Part shown: piece by piece, positions 6,607-11,960 of the stretch
How the letters are laid out: each line of letters opens with the position of its first letter
Numbering within the stretch: position 1 is the stretch's first letter
From: an uncultured Anaerocolumna sp.
Lineage (GTDB): Bacteria > Bacillota > Clostridia > Lachnospirales > Lachnospiraceae
DNA: 11,960 bases
Direction of reading: 5' to 3'
NCBI GenBank assembly: GCA_937901695.1
Contig: CALDJN010000221.1
Coordinates: forward strand, 1-11,960
Translations under genes and position numbers: made by a program
The notes under the pieces: model-generated
The model's database searches: none
What the model was told of the DNA's origin: nothing
What the model saw: the letters and a program-made list of their open reading frames with translations, nothing else

Positions 6607-6978
6607 CTACTTATCTTCAAAGAGAATTTTTGAATCTTCTGAAAGGACGGTAATATTTTTGATTTTGTATTCACCAGTATGAGGGTTTTTGGTGAATTCT
6701 AGTAAAAATACTTCTCCATTATCAAAGCTCAAAAGTTGAAATTCCCTAACCGTATTTGAATTTGATGTTTTTTTCCTCAACTCCTCAAACTCTTCCTCCG
6801 TAATGGTTCCTTGTTCAGATAGCAATTGATCATTCATTAACTTGTAATTTCCATTTTGAAGTAATAACAACAATTCTAACCTCGCCTGGGTTGCATTGGT
6901 AGGTGTGCTATTACTTGAACAGGAGGTAAGCAGTAAAAGGATAGAGGTAAAAAAAATAGCTAAAATGCGTCTTTTCAT
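6607..6978 (-). CDS. Small secreted lipoprotein of unknown function
   Basis: 123 residues. A basic start (MKRRI), a hydrophobic span and the lipobox LTSC with Cys20 predict processing by lipoprotein signal peptidase and attachment to the outer face of the membrane. The mature part (~104 residues) is Ser/Thr/Asn-rich, then helical and acidic (TITEEEFEELRKKT), then looks beta-rich (VREFQLLSFDNGEVFLLEF and following). This layout resembles small ligand-binding or DUF4878-like domains, but I do not recognise a specific family. The ATG overlaps the TGA of a 16-codon ORF (ATGA), and its own binding site (GGTG, 7 bases away) is poor, so translation is probably coupled. It is convergent with the LtaS-like gene and could serve in the envelope, but nothing links the two beyond proximity. 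Confidence 0.75.
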   Translation of the reverse strand: MKRRILAIFFTSILLLLTSCSSNSTPTNATQARLELLLLLQNGNYKLMNDQLLSEQGTITEEEFEELRKKTSNSNTVREFQLLSFDNGEVFLLEFTKNPHTGEYKIKNITVLSEDSKILFEDK

Positions 6979-7025
6979 ATCATATCACCAATTGATAACG
7001 TTAATGATAATATTTTTTTAATCAT
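6975..7025 (-). CDS. Short upstream ORF (16 codons) coupled to the lipoprotein gene
   Basis: Reads MIKKILSLTLSIGDMI. It has the strong ribosome binding site AAGGGAG (7034-7040 on the plus strand), 8 bases before its ATG, much better than that of the lipoprotein gene. Its TGA overlaps the lipoprotein ATG as ATGA, the classic layout for translational re-initiation. The peptide starts like a truncated signal sequence. It may be a leader peptide, or the remains of an earlier start of the lipoprotein gene after a frameshift. Not proven to be translated. Confidence 0.5.
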   Translation of the reverse strand: MIKKILSLTLSIGDMI

Positions 7026-7115
7026 AAAGTTTTCTCCCTTTCTATGATTTCGTGTCTGTATACAATAAGATATTATGATGCTTATATGTAATTTTCTAAA
7101 TGGTCTATAACCTAT

Positions 7116-7144
7116 ATTATACAGGCAATTATCACCAATAACAA
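7116..7144 (-). promoter_or_regulatory. Promoter of the lipoprotein transcript (TTGTTA - 17 - TATAAT)
   Basis: On the minus strand TTGTTA (7144-7139), a 17-base spacer and a perfect TATAAT (7121-7116). Transcription would start about 80-85 bases before the 16-codon ORF. Confidence 0.65.
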
Positions 7145-7233
7145 TACCGAAAGCTGTCATTGCTATGAAAGAACCATAACAAGCTCGGCGCGGCAGAATT
7201 ATCACTCCAAATTACAAAATGGAAAAATTACTC

Positions 7234-7262
7234 TTGAAATATACAAAGTTATATGTTAATAT
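7234..7262 (+). promoter_or_regulatory. Promoter of the T-box/gatCAB operon (TTGAAA - 17 - TAATAT)
   Basis: TTGAAA at 7234-7239, 17-base spacer, TAATAT at 7257-7262 preceded by TGT (extended -10). It lies about 60 bases before the start of the T-box stem I. Confidence 0.55.
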
Positions 7263-7321
7263 AAGGCAACAGCGAAGGGGTGGGCAAAAGGATACCTTTG
7301 CATTTTTTAAATATTGTATAG

Positions 7322-7624
7322 GCTATGAAAGAGACTGACCTATGTGGATTGCATTTATAAACAGGAATGGTGTGTCACCGACTGAGAGCACACCTTTTGA
7401 TGATAGATGTAGGAAGGAACACTCTGGAGCTCACGGGTTGAATGGACAGTTTAAATGTGGACTAACTGTAGTAGGTTCGTGCGTGACACGCGCTAAGTGT
7501 AAGGAGAGGAGAATTTCGATTCTCAATGCGGGTGATACCGCGGGAAATAAATCTAAAAGAGTATTCCGTCCCGAGTATATGTTGCAGATTAATTTCTGTA
7601 TTTTTATATGCTCGGGACTTTTTT
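7322..7624 (+). ncRNA. T-box riboswitch controlling gatCAB (probable Asn specifier)
   Basis: A tRNA-sensing leader. Uncharged tRNA pairs its anticodon with the specifier loop and its CCA end with the T-box bulge, stabilising an antiterminator. The T-box sequence GGGTGATACCGCG is at 7530-7542, preceded by a GAGAAT-TTCG-ATTCTC stem III (7509-7524). An ACAGTT/AACTGT helix, part of the stem II region, lies between. Stem I has a GGTGTG/CACACC distal helix (7369-7374/7389-7394) and a GCATTTAT/ATAGATGT helix (7351-7358/7403-7410). The likely specifier is AAC (Asn) at 7418-7420, just before ACTCTGGAG. This fits gatCAB, which amidates Asp-tRNA(Asn), but the exact codon needs a structural alignment. 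A terminator closes the element 37 bases before gatC. Confidence 0.92.
7568..7624 (+). terminator. T-box leader terminator
   Basis: GTCCCGAG at 7568-7575, extended by ATAT, pairs with ATATGCTCGGGAC ending at 7618, followed by six T. The left arm overlaps the region that would pair with the T-box in the antiterminator, giving the on/off switch. Confidence 0.92.
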
Positions 7625-7660
7625 CTAGTGATTTAATATGCATAATGAAAGGAGAAAAAA

Positions 7661-7948
7661 ATGAATATAACAGATGAAACCATTGAATATGTAGCCGCTC
7701 TGGCAAAATTAGAATTAAGCAGCGAAGAAAAAGAAAAAGCTAAAAAAGATTTAGGAAGTATTTTATCCTATATAGATACCATGAATGAGTTAAATACCGA
7801 TAACATTGAGCCTATGTCTCATGTATTCCCAATCAAAAATGTATTTCGTGAAGATATAGTAACCAATGAATCAAATAGAGATACGTTATTAAGCAATGCT
7901 CCTAAGCAAAAGGATGGTTGTTTTATAGTTCCTAAAACCATTGAATGA
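7661..7948 (+). CDS. gatC: Asp-tRNA(Asn)/Glu-tRNA(Gln) amidotransferase subunit C
   Basis: Small subunit of GatCAB, which converts Asp-tRNA(Asn) and/or Glu-tRNA(Gln) to the amide forms. GatC wraps around the GatA-GatB interface and stabilises GatA. 95 residues, the normal length. The family pattern is clear: TIEYVAALAKLELSSEE near the N-terminus, ILSYIDTMNELNTDNIEPMS in the middle, then the VFREDIV segment and a C-terminal FIVPKTIE. The ATG is preceded by AAAGGAG with 6-base spacing and lies just after the T-box terminator, so its expression depends on the leader. It is first of gatC-gatA-gatB; 39 bases separate it from gatA. Confidence 0.96.
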   Translation: MNITDETIEYVAALAKLELSSEEKEKAKKDLGSILSYIDTMNELNTDNIEPMSHVFPIKNVFREDIVTNESNRDTLLSNAPKQKDGCFIVPKTIE

Positions 7949-7987
7949 TTGCAGTATCGGCGTTAAAGCGCTAGAATCGAGGTTAAT

Positions 7988-9421
7988 ATGGATTTAACAA
8001 GTTTATCTGCCTTAGAACTGGGCAGTAAAATTAAGAATAAAGAAGTAACAGTGGAAGAAGCTGTCAAAGCCCAATTGGAAAAAATAAAAGCTAAGGATAA
8101 GGAATACAACTGCTATATCACTGTTTTAGAGGAAGAAGCACTTGCCCGTGGAAAGGAAGTGCAACGGCTAATTGAAGAAGGTAAATTAGATTCACCACTT
8201 GCCGGTGTTCCTGTGGTTATTAAAGACAATATTTGTACCAAAGGTGTTAAAACAACTTGTGCATCAAAAATACTTTATAATTTTATACCACCTTATGATG
8301 CAACGGTAGTTGAGAAATTGTTGAATGCAGGAGCAGTTATAATAGGAAAGGCAAATATGGATGAATTTGCTATGGGAAATACTACAGAAACTTCAATATT
8401 TGGTGAAACGAAGAATCCTCATAATACAGAATACGTGCCAGGAGGTTCAAGTGGCGGCTCTGCAGCTGCAGTTGCTGCAGAAGAAGCTTTTTATGCTCTT
8501 GGTTCTGATACGGGAGGTTCTATTCGTCAACCTAGTAGTTTTTGTGGAGTAACTGGAATAAAACCAACTTATGGTACCGTTTCCAGATATGGTTTAATAG
8601 CTTATGCCTCCTCCTTAGATCAAATTGGTCCAATTGGAAAAAATGTATCCGATTGCGCTGCAGTACTAGATATTATATCAGGCTATGACAGTAAAGATTC
8701 CACTTCCATAAAACAAGACAGTTATAATTACACGAAGGCTCTGGTTAATGATGTAAAAGGTATGAGAATTGGTATTCCTAAGGGATACCTTGGAAAAGGT
8801 TTAGACGAAGAAGTACGCACCAGTATACTTGGGGCAGCAGAAGTGTTAAGAGAAAAAGGTGCTATAGTAGAAGAATTTGAGCTGGATGCAGTAGACTATG
8901 CAATACCTGCTTATTATGTTATAGCATCGGCAGAGGCAAGTTCTAACTTATCCAGATATGACGGTATAAAATATGGATATCGTACAGAAGATTTTGAAGG
9001 ACTTCAGGAAATGTATAAGAAAACAAGAAGTGAAGGCTTTGGAAATGAAGTTAAGCGCAGAATGATGATTGGCTCTTTTGTATTAAGTTCCGGTTATTAT
9101 GACGCTTATTATAAGAAAGCGCTAAAAGTAAAAGCGTTAATAAAGGAAGGCTTTGATAAAGCATTTGAAAAATATGATATTATTTTTGGACCCACTGCTC
9201 CTTCTACAGCACCTAAATTAGGAGAAAGCTTATCAGAACCACTAAAAATGTATCTTGGCGATATTTACACAGTATCCGTTAATTTGGCTGGACTTCCTGC
9301 TATCAGCCTGCCTTGCGGAGCAGATAGCACAGGACTTCCAATAGGTTTACAACTAATTGGAAAACATTTTGGAGAAAAGGATATTATCCGGGCAGCTTAT
9401 AGTTATGAACAGAGTAGATAG
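7988..9421 (+). CDS. gatA: Asp-tRNA(Asn)/Glu-tRNA(Gln) amidotransferase subunit A
   Basis: Glutaminase subunit of GatCAB, an amidase-signature hydrolase that frees ammonia from glutamine and channels it to GatB. 477 residues. The Lys-cisSer-Ser triad is intact: Lys79 (VVIKDNI), Ser154 (PGGSSGGSAAAV) and Ser178 (GSDTGGSIRQP), at the numbering known for S. aureus GatA. The substrate-side segment FGPTAPSTAPKLGE is also present. Start ATG at 7988 with GAGGT just upstream. Oddity: the protein ends AAYSYEQSR, where relatives usually continue after YEQ for about a dozen residues of helix (T-D-x-H-x-x-x-P-like tail). The stop is only 11 bases before a 13-bp tandem array. The active site is unaffected, so the enzyme should still work; the tail looks replaced. 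Confidence 0.96.
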   Translation: MDLTSLSALELGSKIKNKEVTVEEAVKAQLEKIKAKDKEYNCYITVLEEEALARGKEVQRLIEEGKLDSPLAGVPVVIKDNICTKGVKTTCASKILYNFIPPYDATVVEKLLNAGAVIIGKANMDEFAMGNTTETSIFGETKNPHNTEYVPGGSSGGSAAAVAAEEAFYALGSDTGGSIRQPSSFCGVTGIKPTYGTVSRYGLIAYASSLDQIGPIGKNVSDCAAVLDIISGYDSKDSTSIKQDSYNYTKALVNDVKGMRIGIPKGYLGKGLDEEVRTSILGAAEVLREKGAIVEEFELDAVDYAIPAYYVIASAEASSNLSRYDGIKYGYRTEDFEGLQEMYKKTRSEGFGNEVKRRMMIGSFVLSSGYYDAYYKKALKVKALIKEGFDKAFEKYDIIFGPTAPSTAPKLGESLSEPLKMYLGDIYTVSVNLAGLPAISLPCGADSTGLPIGLQLIGKHFGEKDIIRAAYSYEQSR

Positions 9422-9432
9422 ATTGTCTTTGG

Positions 9433-9498
9433 AAATGTCATTGGCAAATGCCATTGGTAAATGCTATTAGGTAAATATCATTGGTAAATGTCATTCTG
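9433..9498 (+). repeat. Five 13-bp tandem repeats after gatA
   Basis: Units: AAATGTCATTGGC, AAATGCCATTGGT, AAATGCTATTAGGT (one extra base), AAATATCATTGGT, AAATGTCATTCTG. The last unit runs into the left arm (TGTCATTCTGAG) of the palindromic element that follows. The array lies in the gatA-gatB spacer of what should be one operon. Confidence 0.85.
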
Positions 9499-9701
9499 AG
9501 TGAATTCAACATAGTTGAATTCGCGAAGAATCTCTGTAAACCTAAATTTATTGAATACAACTTTAGTATGTGAGAGCCTTTGGGAAGATTCCCTCAGAAT
9601 TATAATGCTAAATGGTACCACAATAAAAGAAAAGGATTCTTCGCTACGCTCAGAATGACATGTTTTTTATAGGAATGACATGTTTTCACAGCAATGGCAA
9701 T
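9489..9701. mobile_element. MITE-like palindromic element in the gatA-gatB spacer
   Basis: The left arm TGTCATTCTGAG (9489-9500) is the reverse complement of CTCAGAATGACA (9649-9660). GCGAAGAATC (9523-9532) is the reverse complement of GATTCTTCGC (9635-9644). In the left arm a hairpin GAATTCAAC-ata-GTTGAATTC sits between the two blocks; in the right arm the same place holds only TACG. A decayed internal copy (GATTC, then CTCAGAAT) is at 9587-9600, and AATGACATGTTTT is repeated right of the element. AGCAATGGCAAT at 9690-9701 recurs beside the second copy at the window end. There is no coding capacity, and no target-site duplication was identified. Mobility is inferred from the inverted arms and the two loci. 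Confidence 0.7.
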
Positions 9702-9760
9702 GAATAGGTACACTGAACAAATATTTTTAGGTTGTGAGAATAGGAAAGGAAGATTCAAGT

Positions 9761-11197
9761 ATGAAATCATATGAAATGGTTATTGGTTTGGAGGTTCATG
9801 TGGAATTGGCGACGGAAACCAAGATATTTTGTGGATGTACCACAAAATTTGGTGGGGAACCCAATACCCATTGCTGCCCGGTGTGTACAGGAATGCCGGG
9901 AACGCTTCCGGTTCTAAATAAAAAAGTTGTAGAATTCGCTATTGCCACAGGTCTAGCCTTAAATTGTAAAATCAATCAAAATTGTAAATTTGATCGTAAA
10001 AATTATTTTTATCCAGACTTACCAAAAGCATATCAGGTATCGCAACTATATCTGCCTCTTTGCCACCATGGAGGAATAGAAATACAGGTTAATGGTGCAA
10101 AGAAGATTATAGGCATTCATGAAATCCATATGGAGGAAGATGCAGGTAAGCTAATTCATGATTCCTGGGAGGATTGTACCCTGGTGGACTATAACAGGTG
10201 CGGTGTACCTTTAATAGAAATTGTAAGTGAGCCGGATATGAGATCTGCTGAGGAAGTAATAGCCTATCTGGATAAGTTAAAGCTGATATTACAATACCTT
10301 GGAGTATCCGATTGTAAGATGCAGGAAGGTTCTCTTCGTGCAGATATTAACCTTTCTGTTCGAGAAGCAGGTGCTAAAGAATTTGGCACAAGAACAGAGA
10401 TGAAGAATATGAACTCCTTCAAAGCAATTGCCAGAGCAATTGAAGGAGAGAGAAAACGTCAAATTGAATTATTGGAAGAAGGAAAAGCAGTTATTCAGGA
10501 AACAAGACGTTGGGATGACAATAAAGATACCAGTTTTGCCATGCGTTCCAAAGAAGATGCCCAGGATTATCGTTATTTTCCTGAACCAGACTTAGTACCT
10601 ATTGAGATTAGTGATGAATGGATAGATGAAATCAATAACCGCCAGCCAGAGCTTCGAGATGAAAAAATGCTAAGATATGAAACAGAATATGATATTCCAG
10701 CATATGATGCAGGAATCATTACAAGTTCAAAAAGAATGGCTGATATTTTTGAGAAAACGGTTGCCATTTGTAAAAAACCAAAAGAAGTATCTAACTGGCT
10801 TATGGTTGAAACCATGCGATTATTAAAAGAATCGGAAATGGAACCGGAGGATATTGGATTTAGTCCTAACAATCTGGCAAGGCTAATAGGATTGGTTCAA
10901 GATAATAAAATCAATCGCACCGTTGCCAAAGAAGTATTTGAAATCATATTTAAAGATAATATTGAACCGGAGGCTTATGTAAAAGAACATGGATTAATGA
11001 TGGTAAATGATGAAGGCGAATTACGTAGTGTGGTTGAAAAGGTAATTGCAGCTAATCAAACATCTGTGGCAGATTACCGCGGAGGTAAAGATAAGGCATT
11101 AGGTTACCTGGTTGGTCAGACTATGAAGGAAATGAAGGGTAAAGCAGATCCAGGGATGGTAAATCGAATATTAAAAGAAATATTGACCAAGGACTAA
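9761..11197 (+). CDS. gatB: Asp-tRNA(Asn)/Glu-tRNA(Gln) amidotransferase subunit B
   Basis: Subunit of GatCAB that binds the mischarged tRNA, phosphorylates its Asp/Glu side chain with ATP and adds ammonia from GatA. 478 residues from ATG 9761, the normal length. An in-frame GTG at 9734 would add nine residues, but the AGGAAAGGA upstream and the family start MVIGLEVHVEL favour the ATG. A four-cysteine knuckle is visible: Cys24-x-Cys26, then Cys39-x2-Cys42. The catalytic cradle shows DRKNYFYPDLPKAYQ, HMEEDAGK, DYNRCGVPLIEIVSEPD, then KMQEGSLRADINLSVR and RTEMKNMNSF. The C-terminal ~150 residues form the YqeY-like tRNA-binding tail. The 339-base distance from gatA, filled by repeats, is unusual for this operon, yet no terminator typical of a transcript end is seen there. 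Confidence 0.96.
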   Translation: MKSYEMVIGLEVHVELATETKIFCGCTTKFGGEPNTHCCPVCTGMPGTLPVLNKKVVEFAIATGLALNCKINQNCKFDRKNYFYPDLPKAYQVSQLYLPLCHHGGIEIQVNGAKKIIGIHEIHMEEDAGKLIHDSWEDCTLVDYNRCGVPLIEIVSEPDMRSAEEVIAYLDKLKLILQYLGVSDCKMQEGSLRADINLSVREAGAKEFGTRTEMKNMNSFKAIARAIEGERKRQIELLEEGKAVIQETRRWDDNKDTSFAMRSKEDAQDYRYFPEPDLVPIEISDEWIDEINNRQPELRDEKMLRYETEYDIPAYDAGIITSSKRMADIFEKTVAICKKPKEVSNWLMVETMRLLKESEMEPEDIGFSPNNLARLIGLVQDNKINRTVAKEVFEIIFKDNIEPEAYVKEHGLMMVNDEGELRSVVEKVIAANQTSVADYRGGKDKALGYLVGQTMKEMKGKADPGMVNRILKEILTKD

Positions 11198-11343
11198 TAT
11201 CTAAATTCCTTGATAAAGTAAAACATCCAATTAGTGGTCATAGGAACTGCTTCAACATCGGTTATATATTGTACAAAATAGTAAAATTAACAGGGGTTAG
11301 AAATGGATAAAGGACTAAGGTAAAATCAGCAGGCAAAGATAAC

Positions 11344-11372
11344 TTGCGTATAATTTTTTTGAGAGGTATAAT
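11344..11372 (+). promoter_or_regulatory. Promoter of the PilZ gene (TTGCGT - 17 - TATAAT)
   Basis: TTGCGT (11344-11349), a 17-base spacer, and a perfect TATAAT (11367-11372). It predicts a leader of about 55 bases before the PilZ ATG. The rest of 11198-11435 shows nothing else; no clear terminator follows gatB. Confidence 0.6.
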
Positions 11373-11435
11373 CTAATATTATAAGATAGTCTTTAATGGT
11401 GAATCAAATAAATCAAATTCGTTGGAGGATTCGGT

Positions 11436-11789
11436 ATGGAGGAAAAAAGGCACAGTAAACGTTTCCACGTTAAAATGGAATTAGAAATATCATCTCTATT
11501 TAAACAAGATAATGTAAAAGTTGATAATATTCATGCTCCCATTGAAGTTATGGATATATCCAGGAATGGAATAGGCTTTCAATCTGCAAGTGTTTTACCG
11601 AGTAACTATTATTTTAATTCTAAGATTCAATTGGGCGATTCCGATTCCTGCTTATATACAGTAGTGAAAATTGTAAGGAAGCAGGCAATGGAGGATAATA
11701 TATATTTTTATGGATGTGAATTTGTAGGTATGCCATCTGTACTTGATTATATCTTTGATGAGTTTGAGGAAAAGTTGAAGGAATTATAA
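11436..11789 (+). CDS. Single-domain PilZ protein (c-di-GMP binding)
   Basis: 117 residues, one PilZ domain and little else. Both c-di-GMP signatures are intact: the arginine motif Arg5-x3-Arg9 (RHSKR) and Asp40-x-Ser42-x2-Gly45 (DISRNG). After these come the beta-barrel strands, with VVKIVRKQ and YFYGCEFVGM, and a C-terminal amphipathic helix (DYIFDEFEEKLKEL). No enzymatic, membrane or signal-peptide segment is present. Such stand-alone PilZ proteins act as cytoplasmic c-di-GMP receptors that bind a partner; the partner cannot be told from the neighbours (gatB upstream, repeats downstream). Start ATG with GGAGG 7 bases upstream, under its own promoter. Confidence 0.9.
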   Translation: MEEKRHSKRFHVKMELEISSLFKQDNVKVDNIHAPIEVMDISRNGIGFQSASVLPSNYYFNSKIQLGDSDSCLYTVVKIVRKQAMEDNIYFYGCEFVGMPSVLDYIFDEFEEKLKEL

Positions 11790-11833
11790 CATTACTTAAA
11801 TATCTATTTGTTATTCCAGTGAAAATTCAGCTT

Positions 11834-11960
11834 TACTGAGTTGGGGGGCGAAGAATCTCATTTTGGTGTGGGATTCTTCGCAAATTCAACTTCGTTGAAT
11901 TTTTGCTCAGAATGACACGCTTTCGTAGCAATGGCAATTGTTTTTGGACTCAGAATGACA
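11834..11960. mobile_element. Second copy of the palindromic repeat family (runs to window end)
   Basis: GCGAAGAATC (11848-11857) pairs perfectly with GATTCTTCGC (11872-11881) around 14 bases. Next comes AAATTCAAC-ttc-GTTGAATTT (11882-11902), then CTCAGAATGACA (11906-11917). AGCAATGGCAAT follows at 11927-11938, and CTCAGAATGACA occurs again at 11949-11960. Order and spacing mirror the gatA-gatB element in inverted orientation. The left arm is decayed (CTGAG then six G). It may continue past the window. Confidence 0.7.

Larger units (their letters stand above)
9422..9760. other. Repeat-filled gatA-gatB spacer
   Basis: Apart from the 13-bp tandem array and the palindromic element, I see no gene, no T-run terminator and no strong promoter. 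The gatB ribosome binding site (AGGAAAGGA) is at 9742-9750. In related genomes gatA and gatB usually lie close together, so this looks like expansion by repeats. Confidence 0.6.

Noticed and set aside
6975..7205. 76-codon minus-strand reading frame ahead of the lipoprotein
   Set aside because: Its long form runs through the promoter at 7116-7144 and has no binding site at its start. Only the last 16 codons, from 7025, have a good ribosome binding site; these are kept as a separate feature.
7416..7422. GGA or CAC as the T-box specifier
   Set aside because: Both are near the expected position, but Gly or His would make no sense for gatCAB. AAC at 7418-7420 is preferred, tentatively.
7342..7677. 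111-codon plus-strand reading frame in the gatC leader
   Set aside because: It lies entirely over the T-box riboswitch and its terminator, has no family resemblance and no ribosome binding site. The RNA structure explains the sequence.
9433..9498. 13-bp tandem array as a CRISPR or iteron set
   Set aside because: The units are directly adjacent without spacers, and no cas or replication gene is nearby.
9734..9760. GTG at 9734 as the gatB start
   Set aside because: The AGGAAAGGA binding site lies downstream of this GTG and at proper distance from ATG 9761, and GatB proteins begin close to MVIGLEVHVEL.
10573..10872. 99-codon antisense reading frame in gatB, and similar antisense frames in glnA, dapF, and the S66 peptidase gene
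   Set aside because: These are shadows of strongly conserved genes on the plus strand, with no binding sites and no recognisable domains.

Overview
This is an AT-rich, low-GC Gram-positive (Firmicutes) chromosome segment, most likely from a clostridial species of the Lachnospiraceae type. The pointers are a glnA gene followed by an ANTAR-domain regulator, a T-box ahead of gatCAB, an LtaS-like sulfatase, a diaminopimelate-pathway gene, strong GGAGG ribosome binding sites and A/T-ending codons. The genus-level assignment is inference.

Layout. 1-1274: the 3' part of glutamine synthetase (glnA, cut by the window edge), then an ANTAR antiterminator with a degenerate receiver domain. 1366-1490: a short, frameshifted relic of an ABC-transporter ATPase N-terminus, ending against the dapF ribosome binding site. 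1502-2335: diaminopimelate epimerase (dapF), with a clear intrinsic terminator at 2412-2452. 2453-2869: a gene-free stretch holding an extended -10 promoter and one copy of a hairpin repeat. 2870-3883: an S66-family (LdcA/MccF-like) serine peptidase, flanked on both sides by related hairpin repeats. 4101-4152: an AATN-type microsatellite directly in front of a membrane-anchored LtaS-like phosphoglycerol transferase (4172-6505). 6607-7144, minus strand: a small lipoprotein gene that appears translationally coupled to a 16-codon upstream ORF with the better ribosome binding site. 7234-11197, plus strand: promoter, T-box riboswitch, and gatC-gatA-gatB for the tRNA-dependent amidotransferase. The gatA-gatB junction is occupied by 13-bp tandem repeats and a MITE-like palindromic element. 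11436-11789: a single-domain PilZ (c-di-GMP binding) protein with its own promoter. 11834-11960: a second copy of the palindromic repeat family, running to the window end.

How the genes fit together. Most are core physiology: ammonia assimilation and its RNA-level regulator (glnA-ANTAR), cell-wall precursor supply and cell-wall or envelope work (dapF, S66 peptidase, LtaS-like enzyme, lipoprotein), and amidation of mischarged Asp-tRNA(Asn)/Glu-tRNA(Gln) (gatCAB), the last sensed by tRNA charging through the T-box. I see no prophage, CRISPR array, defence island or biosynthetic cluster, and no clear undescribed multi-gene system. The parts most worth a second look are regulatory and repeat-derived: the ABC relic, the microsatellite ahead of the LtaS-like gene, the repeats flanking the S66 peptidase gene, the coupled mini-ORF, the short GatA C-terminus against a tandem array, and the palindromic repeat family with a pair-preserving hairpin change between two loci.
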